The translations under genes were made by a program, and so were the position numbers. A stretch of 33,442 nt of DNA from a virus. The stretch is taken from positions 1-33,442 of IMG/VR virus record IMGVR_UViG_3300025087_000225. The stretch is one strand, 5' to 3'. Position 1 is the first letter of the stretch. Every line of letters starts with the position of its first letter. This document shows positions 21,189 through 28,764 of this stretch, piece after piece. The notes beneath the pieces were generated by a model, which had not been told where the DNA came from, did no database searches, and saw only the letters and a program-made list of their open reading frames with translations.

Positions 21189-21666
21189 GGGAAAACTCAA
21201 GCCAAGGGGAATTAAACGCACCACGGGGCGTATAAAGCCCAAGAAACGCAGGAAAAAGGGCGAGATAACGAAATTAAAGGCTAAGTTGTGGCAAATCTGC
21301 CGCCAAATCAAAAACGAAACAACTTGTTATACCTGTGGTAGACAAAATCTTACCGGCTCAAACAGACAATTAGGACATTATATAGCAAGCTCTCTTTGTT
21401 CGGTGCCGACCCGCTATAGTCTGGACAATTTAAGAATACAATGTTACAATTGCAACATAAACAAATCAGGAAACACTTTACAGTTTAGACGAAATCTAAT
21501 AAAAGAAGTTGGCATAGACGCAGTAAACGCTCTCGAAGAATATAACGAAACTCTAAAAGGAAAAGTCTATCCTAAACAATGGTTTCTCGACAAAATCACA
21601 GAATACAAAAAGTTAAAGTTATCCACATTGCAATCCAACAACCAACCTGCTATACTCGAACCATGA
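21175..21666 (+). CDS. ninG: NinG/Rap-like recombination nuclease
   Basis: The product is 163 residues. After a very basic N-terminus (about 1-35) come CYTCGRQ (Cys51, Cys54), LGHYI (His68), YSLDNLRIQC and CYNCN (Cys90, Cys93). This is the NinG arrangement, a cysteine-framed HNH-like nuclease known to act on recombination intermediates in lambdoid phages. It sits at the end of the early gene cluster. A promoter and a DnaA box for the next gene lie in its last codons. Confidence 0.75.
   Translation: MLRSKGKLKPRGIKRTTGRIKPKKRRKKGEITKLKAKLWQICRQIKNETTCYTCGRQNLTGSNRQLGHYIASSLCSVPTRYSLDNLRIQCYNCNINKSGNTLQFRRNLIKEVGIDAVNALEEYNETLKGKVYPKQWFLDKITEYKKLKLSTLQSNNQPAILEP
21628..21656 (+). promoter_or_regulatory. 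Promoter of the sugar module (TTGCAA-17-TGC-TATACT)
   Basis: TTGCAA (21628-21633), a 17-base spacer and TATACT (21651-21656) with TGC before it form an extended -10 promoter. The ATG at 21663 is six bases on, so the transcript is probably leaderless. A perfect TTATCCACA (21619-21627) abuts the -35. Confidence 0.6.
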
Positions 21667-21803
21667 ATGAAATGAATGAAGAGGTACGGAAGTTTCTTAC
21701 GGAGATAGGACGCAAAGGCGGTAAAGCGACCGCCGCCAAACACGACATGAAAGCTATTTCTAAAAAGGGCGTTGAAGCCCGCCAAAAGAAACGTGGAAAA
21801 TAA
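21663..21803 (+). CDS. KGG-repeat-like basic small protein, 46 aa
   Basis: The sequence MNEMNEEVRKFLTEIGRKGG then KATAAKHDMKAISKKGVEAR has the GRKGGKA and SKKGVEA units seen in small stress-induced KGG-type proteins, which are basic and probably nucleic-acid associated. The start is set by the promoter six bases upstream. It is the first gene of the sugar module and overlaps the next gene, which begins at a GTG inside it. Confidence 0.55.
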   Translation: MNEMNEEVRKFLTEIGRKGGKATAAKHDMKAISKKGVEARQKKRGK

Positions 21804-23037
21804 GGAAAAGAAAATCGGAGTTTTAACTACTTTTTATAAATTGGATTCTGGCTATTCGCTTTGCGCTGTTGTAGTTGACCAACTTACAGCGTTAGTGGCA
21901 CATGGACACAAACCAGTTCTGTTTACTCTTCCCACATTCAAAGACGAAGCGCTACTCCCGGCGGGTGTTGAGGTACGCAAAATTGTTCCGCAACTTATTC
22001 TCGAACCGTATAAGGGGCTTGGGTTTCCCGCCCACTGGAAAGAAGATGTTGAGAAAACAAAGAAGCTGTTTGAACTTAATTTACAAGATATAACCGACCT
22101 CATTTGTCATGACATCTTTTTCATTGATACTTATCTTCCTTATAACATTGCTCTTCGGGAGTCTGTTCTTAATTGCAAGATATACGCGTGGACTCATTCT
22201 GCCCCCTCCGACCGCCCTTCTCTTGAAAATAACCCTCATGCTAATAGGTACGTCCTACCTCCTCGTACAAAGTTGGTATATCTTAACCACGATAAAGTAA
22301 CGGCGCTCGCGGAAATGTATGGTGCGTGGGACAAGGACGTGCGGGTGGTACATAATTCCCGGGACCCGCGCACGTTCTGGGGGCTTGACCCGCTTGTACA
22401 AAGAATAGTGAACGAACACAAACTCTTTGAGGTCGATATTATCAGCGTCTACCCTCTCTCCACTCCAAGAATGGTGTCGGGGAAAGGGCTGGACAAAGTT
22501 ATTAAATTACATGGCAAACTTAAACAGTTGGGATATAAGACGCGACTCATTGTCCCTAACGCACACGCCAATGCCCAGCCGGAGCAGAGGAGTATCAGCG
22601 AACTCAAGGTCTGGGCGGCGGAGCAGGGGGTCGAAAACAACGAAATTATATTTACCTCGCAGTTCGGCAAAGAGTACGAACTTGGTGTCCCGCCGAAAGT
22701 CGTGTCCGACCTGTTCCGTATTAGCAACATCTTTATCTTCCCCACAGTATCGGAAAACTCTAGCCTCGTCCTCCTCGAAGCCATGCTGTCGGGCAACCTT
22801 TTGGTACTTAATGCGGCAGTTGGAACGCTTAGAGAACACGCTGGAGAGGGTGCTTTATACTTCGACTTCTCTTACCGAGAACCCAAAGAAAAAAATGAAG
22901 CATACTATCTCGACCTCGCCAAAATCCTCGCGTCCCAGTTCGAGAACGACAAAGCGCTCCAAGTAAAACGTAGGGCGTTGCAGAAGTTCAACTACGACAC
23001 CATTTATCAGCAAATAGAACGAGTCCTATGGGAGTAA
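21793..23037 (+). CDS. GT4-type glycosyltransferase (GT-B fold)
   Basis: The product is 414 residues from GTG 21793. A TTG at 21772 is a less likely start. The N-terminal half opens with a Rossmann-like strand (KKIGVLTTFY). The C-terminal half holds the donor-binding region: IISVYPLSTPRMVSGKGLD, then FPTVSENSSLVLLEAMLSGN with the E-x7-E pair Glu321/Glu329, and LLVLNAAVGTLREHAGEGAL. Enzymes of this family transfer sugars from nucleotide donors with retention. The stop overlaps the dehydrogenase start by 10 bases, so the pair is co-translated. The acceptor is unknown: phage DNA, virion protein or host glycan. Confidence 0.75.
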   Translation: MENKEKKIGVLTTFYKLDSGYSLCAVVVDQLTALVAHGHKPVLFTLPTFKDEALLPAGVEVRKIVPQLILEPYKGLGFPAHWKEDVEKTKKLFELNLQDITDLICHDIFFIDTYLPYNIALRESVLNCKIYAWTHSAPSDRPSLENNPHANRYVLPPRTKLVYLNHDKVTALAEMYGAWDKDVRVVHNSRDPRTFWGLDPLVQRIVNEHKLFEVDIISVYPLSTPRMVSGKGLDKVIKLHGKLKQLGYKTRLIVPNAHANAQPEQRSISELKVWAAEQGVENNEIIFTSQFGKEYELGVPPKVVSDLFRISNIFIFPTVSENSSLVLLEAMLSGNLLVLNAAVGTLREHAGEGALYFDFSYREPKEKNEAYYLDLAKILASQFENDKALQVKRRALQKFNYDTIYQQIERVLWE

Positions 23038-23834
23038 AGAAGGTCGGAATAGTTGGCTACGGATATGTCGGTAAGGTCTTTGAGCGTTTCTTCAAGACCA
23101 GCTTCGAGGTAGAAATCTACGACCCCGCGTATCCAGAATACTCTAACCTATCAAAGATAAACGAGTGTGAGTTGGCGGTGTTCTGTCTGCCCACCATCTC
23201 GAGAGAGGACGGCTCTTGCGATACCTCGGTCGTGGAGAAGATGGCGAAAGAGGTGTCGTGCCCCCTTGTCCTCATCAAATCTGCGGTAGTCCCCGGCACG
23301 ACAGACAAACTCAATGCGCAGTACGGCCTTCGGTTTGCCGTATCACCGGAGTACGCGGGGGAAGGGAAGTACTTCACGCCCTTTTGGAAATATCCTGACC
23401 CCACAGACAGTACCTCCCACGGATTCTTTGTGGTGGGCGGTCCAGAACTGGCCACGGGGAGAATTACCGAGTACATACTCAAAGTGATGGGACCCGACAC
23501 CAAGGTACACAAGATGTCTGCGGTGGAGGCTGAAATAACAAAGTATATCGAGAATAGTTGGGGGGCGACCAAGGTTACCTTCGCCAATGAGTTCTACGAA
23601 ATCTGCAAAGCATATGGCGCTGACTTCCAAAAGGTGCGGGAGGGGTGGACGGCCGACCCCCGGGTGGAGAGGATGCACACCATGGTGCTTTCTGATAAAC
23701 GAGGCTTCGGAGGGAAATGCTTTCCGAAGGATGTGGCCGCGATACTCCACGCCGCCGCCCAAAAAGGATACAAGGCGGAGCTGTTACGGCAGGTGTTACA
23801 CTCAAACGAGGAGTTTATAAAGAAAAACGTATGA
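23028..23834 (+). CDS. UDP-glucose/GDP-mannose dehydrogenase family protein, short form
   Basis: The product is 268 residues. The NAD site GYGYVG (10-15), SPEYAGEG (106-113), E-x3-KYIENSWGATKVTFANEF (about 168-189) and the catalytic GFGGKCFPKD (226-235, Cys231) are all present. These enzymes oxidise UDP- or GDP-sugars to uronic acids. Family members are usually near 400-450 residues. Here the protein stops soon after the central domain, so the C-terminal nucleotide-sugar-binding domain is missing. It may use a partner protein or an unusual substrate. It is preceded by a GT4 enzyme and overlaps a methyltransferase gene. Confidence 0.8.
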   Translation: MGVKKVGIVGYGYVGKVFERFFKTSFEVEIYDPAYPEYSNLSKINECELAVFCLPTISREDGSCDTSVVEKMAKEVSCPLVLIKSAVVPGTTDKLNAQYGLRFAVSPEYAGEGKYFTPFWKYPDPTDSTSHGFFVVGGPELATGRITEYILKVMGPDTKVHKMSAVEAEITKYIENSWGATKVTFANEFYEICKAYGADFQKVREGWTADPRVERMHTMVLSDKRGFGGKCFPKDVAAILHAAAQKGYKAELLRQVLHSNEEFIKKNV

Positions 23835-24901
23835 CATACGAACTGAATAAAAAATGCGAACGTTGCGGTGCTCCGTTGCCGGACGACTTTGGTAACCTCC
23901 TTTGTTTTGAACACTACACCGCCCTCGAAGAAGAAACTGCCAAACTGAACACTGAGAGAAAAATCCAAATGGAGGCTGAATTGTTAAAAAACCCCGAAAG
24001 TCCGACCCACCCCGAAGTGGTGGAGCCTCTTAATCCTGCCCCGGGAGAAGTGCCACCGGTCGGTGCGGTAACTGCGACCCTGCCGGAGCAGGAACAAGTG
24101 GCTTGCGACCACTCTAACTGTGGAATACTAGACCCCAACTACAAAGAAAACCCCGAGCAAGATGACAAAGACCAAGTGCTTGCGAACCTAGCGCAATTTA
24201 TTTATACGCATCGGGACAAGGAACACCCCAAAGGAAGAAAACACGGCATCCTCCTCTATTATCCACAGAGGAATATGTACAACTTCGTCAAGAATTACTG
24301 CATGAAGAAAGCGGTTAGCCACCCGCAATACCCTAAGTACATTTGGAAGCCAAAGATAGTGGACGTGGGATGCGGTTCGGGTGTCGGCTCCAACATCCTC
24401 TCCCTCGAAGCCGACATGGTGTGGGGCATAGACAAAAATTCATTCTCCATTGAGTTCGCCAAAGAAGCGTTTACGAGGGAAAAGAATGGCATCTACTACT
24501 CAAGCCAAGTTACGTTTGATGAGATAGACCTGATGAACGATAACCGGCAGTTTATGGCGTTTGATGTGGTGGTATCCATTGAAGTAGCAGAGCATATTGC
24601 CGACATACACGGCTATCTCACCCAACTAAAACGATTTACCAAGCGTGACAAAAGAGGAGCCGTCATCAAAGACCAAGGCACAGAGTTCTTTATCTCCACC
24701 CCCAATAGAAATAGTGCAAAGATACGCAAAGACAGGCCAGAGAACGTATTTCATGTACGCGAGTGGACTTCTCAAGAATTCAAAGCGTTATTGCTCAAGC
24801 ACTTTGAGCAGGTCGAGCTTATGAATGACAAGGGTGAGCCGGTACCTGACGATTCCGACCACCAAATTATATTCGCTAAGTGCAGTTGGCCTCTATGTTA
24901 G
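23831..24901 (+). CDS. SAM-dependent methyltransferase with N-terminal zinc motif
   Basis: The product is 356 residues. An N-terminal Cys motif (CERCG at 9-13, with Cys25 and His28 in LLCFEHY) is followed by a Glu/Pro-rich linker (about 32-112). The catalytic part has motif I VDVGCGSGVG (177-186), an acidic residue after strand two (GIDKNS), and SIEVAEHI (249-256) with FISTPNRN (287-294). This is the UbiG/Methyltransf-type class I fold used on sugars, lipids and small molecules rather than DNA. It overlaps the dehydrogenase gene by four bases. O-methylation of a sugar is the likeliest job. Confidence 0.7.
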   Translation: MTYELNKKCERCGAPLPDDFGNLLCFEHYTALEEETAKLNTERKIQMEAELLKNPESPTHPEVVEPLNPAPGEVPPVGAVTATLPEQEQVACDHSNCGILDPNYKENPEQDDKDQVLANLAQFIYTHRDKEHPKGRKHGILLYYPQRNMYNFVKNYCMKKAVSHPQYPKYIWKPKIVDVGCGSGVGSNILSLEADMVWGIDKNSFSIEFAKEAFTREKNGIYYSSQVTFDEIDLMNDNRQFMAFDVVVSIEVAEHIADIHGYLTQLKRFTKRDKRGAVIKDQGTEFFISTPNRNSAKIRKDRPENVFHVREWTSQEFKALLLKHFEQVELMNDKGEPVPDDSDHQIIFAKCSWPLC

Positions 24902-25017
24902 AAAAACTTTTCCGTCCTATAGATTGTTTTTTGAGTACATTGTCTGATGGAACTCTCCAGGTGCTTGCTCTTGTAGTCTTAGTTGTTGGGCTAGTAGCAA
25001 TAGTATTATTTACATGA
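24895..25017 (+). CDS. 40-aa single-helix membrane peptide
   Basis: It overlaps the methyltransferase stop by seven bases. After MLEKLFRPIDCFLSTLSDG there is one hydrophobic helix (LQVLALVVLVVGLVAIVLF, about residues 21-39). Such a peptide could anchor or recruit the sugar enzymes to the membrane. That is inference from position only. Confidence 0.45.
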   Translation: MLEKLFRPIDCFLSTLSDGTLQVLALVVLVVGLVAIVLFT

Positions 25018-25059
25018 AAAACTATTCACTAAGTGTGCTTATCCGTTAAATTAAATAAT

Positions 25060-25215
25060 ATGGAAATTAAAGAAATCGGTAAATGTCCTCATAATGACGA
25101 TATAACCGCTCATCATCTTCAGTTAGTAGATACTGAAACAGACCCTAGCTACAAAACTCTTGTGTTTGTGTGTGTGCCGCATGGTGTAGTGTTTACGACA
25201 AAAGTGGAAATCTAA
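25060..25215 (+). CDS. Small protein, unknown (51 aa)
   Basis: The ATG at 25060 follows TTAAATAAT and no Shine-Dalgarno. The sequence (MEIKEIGKCPHNDDITAHHL) is beta-like with CPHND, HH and CVPHG, perhaps a small metal site. It sits four bases before the GT2 gene. No family is recognised. Confidence 0.5.
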   Translation: MEIKEIGKCPHNDDITAHHLQLVDTETDPSYKTLVFVCVPHGVVFTTKVEI

Positions 25216-25219
25216 GCCC

Positions 25220-26491
25220 ATGTCCCGAAGTAAAGACCGAGTAGCCAACACGATAGACAAACTCAAAGCGGTATTTGAGCAGTCAAATCACTTCCAAGAG
25301 TATTTGGATAATGAAGGTGGCGTGGCCGAAACAAAAGATGACCTCTTGTTGTCAGTTATCATCCCCGCGCGGAACGAATTTCCAAACATCGTCCATACCA
25401 TCCATAGTATCCTTAATTGTTGGGAGGGCGATGGATTTACTCACGACCAAATAGAAATAATCGTGGTAAATAATTGCTCAACAGACTTCAATGACCCAAA
25501 ATACGACCACAGCAAGCCTGGCGACCGAGGAACAACAGAACATCTCATGCCCCGAGGGATTTACCATTCGCGTATACTGCGCGTCTTGTACGACCCTATT
25601 GCTGGCAACCACTCTGCACGGAACAAGGGGGCACGAATTGCACGAGGTAAATTCCTTTTCTTTAGCGACGCACACATGTCCTACGCGCCCGGCGCGTTCA
25701 GGTACGGCATCCAAGCGTGTGAGGAAAGCGGAGGCATAGCCCACATGGGCATAGCGTGGATGGGCGGCTATCCACAACACCCCACAAGCGTTGGAACGCA
25801 ATACACCATCAAGCTAGGAGAGGAAATCAAAGGCACATGGGCAACCTATAGGCCGTGGGATAACAGCAAAGGGTGGTTTTATATCGCCGCCCAAGGCCAC
25901 TGCTCGTTATTCGTGAAACGGACCCAGTTTTTAGACTTTGGCGGCTACCCTGAAATACACCGAACCTATGGAGGCGGGGAGTTTTACACCAACATGAAAT
26001 GGTGGATGTTTGGCTCAAGCGTGGTATGCGAGCCGCGAGCGGTGGGCTATCACCTCGCCTCATCAAGAGGATATTCCTACAACCACGACGACTATATCCA
26101 CAATGTATTCAATATGGGTCATGCTTTAGGAGCAGATGGGTGGCTAGAACGCACCTACATCAACCACCTGCGCCGTGGACGCAAGGAAGTGCTGGATATG
26201 ATGTTAGAGGAGGCTAAGCGGGAAACAGCGCAGGATAGGGTATATATCGCGTCTAGGAGGGTGTGTACCTTTAACGACCTGCTGGTCAACAAGCCGTGGG
26301 ACAAAAAGAACATAGAAAAAGGCGGCGCAAGTAATAGCTCAATGCTAATTTTCCACGATACTTGGCTCCCCCTGCTGGACGGCCACCCCATAGCGAAAGA
26401 GGCATACGAAAACTCCCAATATCAAAAGGAATTGGAACAGTTTATCAACGAAAACCTATCACAATATGTTTACAAGCGTACAAGTTCTTGA
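25220..26491 (+). CDS. GT2-type glycosyltransferase (GT-A fold)
   Basis: The product is 423 residues. After a 40-residue lead come LSVIIPARNE (44-53), IIVVNNCSTDF (80-90), HSARNKGARIARG (131-143) and the metal-binding FSDAH (148-152), then GWFYIAAQGHCSLF and YGGGEFYTNMKWW (250-262). This is the GT2 GT-A fold with a D-x-H metal site, like inverting polypeptide or polysaccharide glycosyltransferases. It has no membrane helix. It closes the sugar module that begins at 21663. A terminator stands downstream. Acceptor and donor are unknown. Confidence 0.8.
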   Translation: MSRSKDRVANTIDKLKAVFEQSNHFQEYLDNEGGVAETKDDLLLSVIIPARNEFPNIVHTIHSILNCWEGDGFTHDQIEIIVVNNCSTDFNDPKYDHSKPGDRGTTEHLMPRGIYHSRILRVLYDPIAGNHSARNKGARIARGKFLFFSDAHMSYAPGAFRYGIQACEESGGIAHMGIAWMGGYPQHPTSVGTQYTIKLGEEIKGTWATYRPWDNSKGWFYIAAQGHCSLFVKRTQFLDFGGYPEIHRTYGGGEFYTNMKWWMFGSSVVCEPRAVGYHLASSRGYSYNHDDYIHNVFNMGHALGADGWLERTYINHLRRGRKEVLDMMLEEAKRETAQDRVYIASRRVCTFNDLLVNKPWDKKNIEKGGASNSSMLIFHDTWLPLLDGHPIAKEAYENSQYQKELEQFINENLSQYVYKRTSS

Positions 26492-26608
26492 GATTTTTGT
26501 AAAGTTTGCCCCGCCTCACCCAAAGTGTAGCTGTACGCCCTGATGTTTAACAAAAAAGCCCTGCACTACTAGCTCGGCCTAGCCTAGCCCCCCAGACAAA
26601 CAAAAAAA

Positions 26609-26640
26609 CCACACATGCTTGCGTAATTGTGTGGCCTTTT
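26609..26640. terminator. Bidirectional terminator between convergent operons
   Basis: CCACACA and TGTGTGG form a seven-bp stem around 12 bases, with a run of seven A before and CCTTTT then a T-rich run after. It separates the sugar module (+) from the minus genes ending at 26653. Confidence 0.75.
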
Positions 26641-26652
26641 GCTTTTTGGCTT

Positions 26653-26973
26653 TTAGTTATGTATCAAACATTCGCCATTATGCGGATGCTTATAGCTACA
26701 CACTTCACCTTTTTGCTTTTCGCCTTTTGTTACATCCCTTCCGTTTTCAGTGTGGTGATGCGCCTGTACTATGGTGTACATAGGCTCTCGACAATCGGCA
26801 CACCTTTCGTGCGGTGCATAGGTTATTTCTAACTTGCCCGCTTGATTATAGTATACTCTTAATGCCGCAAGGATAGTTTCCCTATCCTCTCCGCGCACCT
26901 GTACCTCAACAAACAGATTGCCACCTTGCGATTTTTGCGCCCTCTCACTCGTTACTGTAGCGTAGAGTTTCAT
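26653..26973 (-). CDS. Conserved-looking small protein, unknown (106 aa)
   Basis: The N-terminal half forms an alpha/beta unit (MKLYATVTSERAQK, GNLFVEVQVRGEDRETILA). The C-terminal half has CADC, HHH and CSYKHPHNGEC, which may bind metal. It is the second gene of a minus pair, beginning five bases after the upstream gene's stop. No known function. Confidence 0.6.
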   Translation of the reverse strand: MKLYATVTSERAQKSQGGNLFVEVQVRGEDRETILAALRVYYNQAGKLEITYAPHERCADCREPMYTIVQAHHHTENGRDVTKGEKQKGEVCSYKHPHNGECLIHN

Positions 26974-26978
26974 AAAGT

Positions 26979-27269
26979 TTAATAATTTGCGATAATTAAA
27001 CCGCTATCAAACTCTATGACCGTGGTGTTGTCTTGCAGTTCCTCTATTGTTTGTATTTTTGGGTATTGTTCTTGAACTTCTTTTAGGTCTTTATACTCGG
27101 TATACTCGCAACAAAGGGCTACTATATCAAGTTCTATTTTTTCTCCGGTCTCATTCTCCAATTGTTCTAGATAGTCAAACAAAGCTCGCTTACCATCATA
27201 GGTAAAGTTATTTTTGTAAGTATCCCAGAACGCATCACAGAACTGACTGAAGTTTATATGCTGTATCAT
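26979..27269 (-). CDS. Conserved-looking phage protein, unknown (96 aa)
   Basis: The pattern FCDAFWDTYKNNFTYDGKRA then LFDYLEQLENETGEKIELD and IVALCCEYTEY is familiar from small uncharacterised genes of many phages and mobile elements. It is probably an alpha-helical protein. Its start is preceded on the minus strand by about 45 bases and then by a highly structured stretch (27314-27435), which could be its leader. Confidence 0.65.
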   Translation of the reverse strand: MIQHINFSQFCDAFWDTYKNNFTYDGKRALFDYLEQLENETGEKIELDIVALCCEYTEYKDLKEVQEQYPKIQTIEELQDNTTVIEFDSGLIIANY

Positions 27270-27313
27270 CTGTTATTCAATTATCAATGAACCGCACCGC
27301 AAGCTATACGGCA

Positions 27314-27435
27314 CCAGCTTATACGCTGGAATAGGGTAGCGGGCTTACTGGCTCTTAACACTGTGTCCCGCGCCCCTATTTCAAAGTACAAGTCATGGGC
27401 TACTGTAGCCCCCTGTAGCGCCCTAAAGCGCCACA
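27314..27435 (-). ncRNA. Multi-hairpin non-coding element
   Basis: In a 175-base gap between minus genes, several stems follow one another. CCAGC/GCTGG lies at 27314-27329. A 14-base arm pair with 12 matches lies at 27330-27343 and 27367-27380. GGGCTAC/GTAGCCC lies at 27397-27411, and GCGC/GCGC follows at about 27418-27432. The strand is uncertain, and minus is chosen because both flanking genes are minus. It could be a leader or regulatory RNA. No tRNA or known riboswitch was recognised. Confidence 0.4.
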
Positions 27436-27444
27436 GAAGATACA

Positions 27445-27654
27445 CTAGTGATACCAACTAGCAGAACTCTTACACTCCGGCCATACTCCGTGCATATCGT
27501 AGTAATAGGTAGGATTTACGCCGTACTCATATTTTATGCACTCGCCGTATTGTTGCGCCCTCACGGCCTGGGCCTCATCAACCTCACTGGTGAAGCCTAT
27601 ATACCACGCACCAAGCGGGATCAACACCAGAACGGCCAGGATTGTTTTAATCAT
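27445..27654 (-). CDS. Small exported or membrane-anchored protein, 69 aa
   Basis: An N-terminal hydrophobic helix (MIKTILAVLVLIPLGAWYIG) acts as signal anchor or signal peptide. The following part has two cysteines (GECIKYEY and WPECKS) that could form a disulfide outside the cytoplasm. Tyr-rich YEYGVNPTYYYDMHGVWPEC looks conserved rather than random. Role unknown. Envelope targeting suggests superinfection exclusion or lysis timing as options. Confidence 0.55.
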   Translation of the reverse strand: MIKTILAVLVLIPLGAWYIGFTSEVDEAQAVRAQQYGECIKYEYGVNPTYYYDMHGVWPECKSSASWYH

Positions 27655-27730
27655 ATTTCAAAATGAACTGATAAACCCTCATATACTATATACCAACCTG
27701 CTTGATTGTACAGTGAAGAAAATATACCAC

Positions 27731-27758
27731 TGTGGACAACTCAAAATAATGGTATAAT
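27731..27758 (+). promoter_or_regulatory. Extended -10 promoter (TGGTATAAT) with DnaA-box-like element
   Basis: TGG-TATAAT (27750-27758) lies nine bases before the ATG at 27768. TGTGGACAA (27731-27739), one base from a DnaA box, lies 22 bases before the -10. The same pair of elements recurs at 28803-28829. Confidence 0.55.
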
Positions 27759-27767
27759 AGGCTATAT

Positions 27768-27983
27768 ATGGTACTATTCTTGACAATAATCAGTATTATT
27801 TCTGTAGTATTTCAAGCACTAACGGTATTTATACTGTGGCTCATATTCGCCGCACTAACAGATACCAAAACAGTGGCCGGCACACTAACAAAAGTTAAAC
27901 AACTTATACATTCAAAGGTCAGTTTCATTTCACCAACAAAACTCAAAACAATGCTGGAAGTAGAAAAAGAGCTTACTAAATGA
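27768..27983 (+). CDS. Membrane protein, unknown (71 aa)
   Basis: A long hydrophobic N-terminal half (VLFLTIISIISVVFQALTVF and ILWLIFAAL) gives one or two membrane helices. The second half is polar and basic (TKVKQLIHSKVSF). It stands first in the packaging operon, four bases overlapping the small terminase gene. It is not an evident holin since the lysis cassette is elsewhere. Function unknown. Confidence 0.55.
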   Translation: MVLFLTIISIISVVFQALTVFILWLIFAALTDTKTVAGTLTKVKQLIHSKVSFISPTKLKTMLEVEKELTK

Positions 27984-28444
27984 TTATGGACACACCAACC
28001 ATCAACCAAGCAGATTCAAACGCGCCACAAACGATTGTAGAGCGTCAAAAACCGCCCAAAAGGATTAAAACAGGCAGAATGTACTTAGAGAGGGCTTTTC
28101 CAAAAGCATATATTGATAATGGATTAAACGGCACCAAAGCATATCAAAGCATTAAGAAGACAAAGAATGCAAAGGTAGCAACTGTTAGTGCAACACGACT
28201 GTTGTCAAAAGCTAGTGTGCAGAAAGGTATTGAAGCGTTATTGCCCTCTGAAGAGGAAACGATGAAGGTGTTTAAAGAAGTCTACGCGGCTGAACGTGAA
28301 GAGATTTTGCCTTACAAAGACCTGCACAAATTCCTTGTTACTGACTTACAGCTTAGGGGCAAGCTCAAGGACAACAACAGCACCAACGTACAAGTAAATA
28401 TGGTAATAGACGGCAACACTACAACACACGACAAACAGCTATAA
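27980..28444 (+). CDS. terS: Terminase small subunit (putative)
   Basis: The product is 154 residues. The pattern FPKAYIDNGLNGTKAYQSI, then NAKVATVSATRLLSKASVQKG is that of the N-terminal helix-turn-helix region of small terminases, which bind the packaging site. A helical C-terminal part (EEETMKVFKEVYAAEREEIL, KDLHKFLVTDLQLRGKLKDN) would form the oligomerisation and TerL-contact region. It lies upstream of the large terminase, separated by a non-coding stretch and one small gene. Confidence 0.65.
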   Translation: MIMDTPTINQADSNAPQTIVERQKPPKRIKTGRMYLERAFPKAYIDNGLNGTKAYQSIKKTKNAKVATVSATRLLSKASVQKGIEALLPSEEETMKVFKEVYAAEREEILPYKDLHKFLVTDLQLRGKLKDNNSTNVQVNMVIDGNTTTHDKQL

Positions 28445-28764
28445 TATGGCTTAACAAAGGGATATTGTATTTATTGTTTATGCACTCATTTGTCAATAGG
28501 TAAAGAACCCTTATGTAGCAACGCCTATAAACGTGTCGCACAATGTTTATTGTACGCGTGTGTAGATAGGAAGGGGTGGGGGAGAGGAACAACCCCCGCC
28601 ATATCGGGAGGAGTAACATATCAATCCTCACACAATAACCCTCCCCCGAACCCAACTTGACAGCAAACAAGATAAATGTTGCATATATTTAATTATATAT
28701 AGGGGGTGGGGTAATTATTAGAACGGGCTTTTCTTGTAGGTACGGTACTTTGAATTTATAGGAT
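28445..28764. other. Non-coding stretch between small and large terminase, candidate packaging site
   Basis: No gene is credible in 320 bases. It holds a hairpin with ACAAT/ATTGT arms (28540-28553), an eight-bp G-rich stem GGTGGGGG/CCCCCGCC (28575-28600), a TTGACA at 28657-28662 followed by an AT-rich run, and repeated TTTATTGT. Being beside terS, it is a reasonable place for a pac or cos site, but nothing proves that. Confidence 0.35.

Noticed and set aside
24259-24267. DnaA box as a second replication origin
   Set aside because: It lies inside the methyltransferase coding region without AT-rich DNA, repeats or a promoter nearby.
27290-27430. tRNA or tRNA-like gene in the hairpin-rich gap
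   Set aside because: The stem lengths and loops do not match a cloverleaf on either strand, and no T-loop or CCA end is seen.
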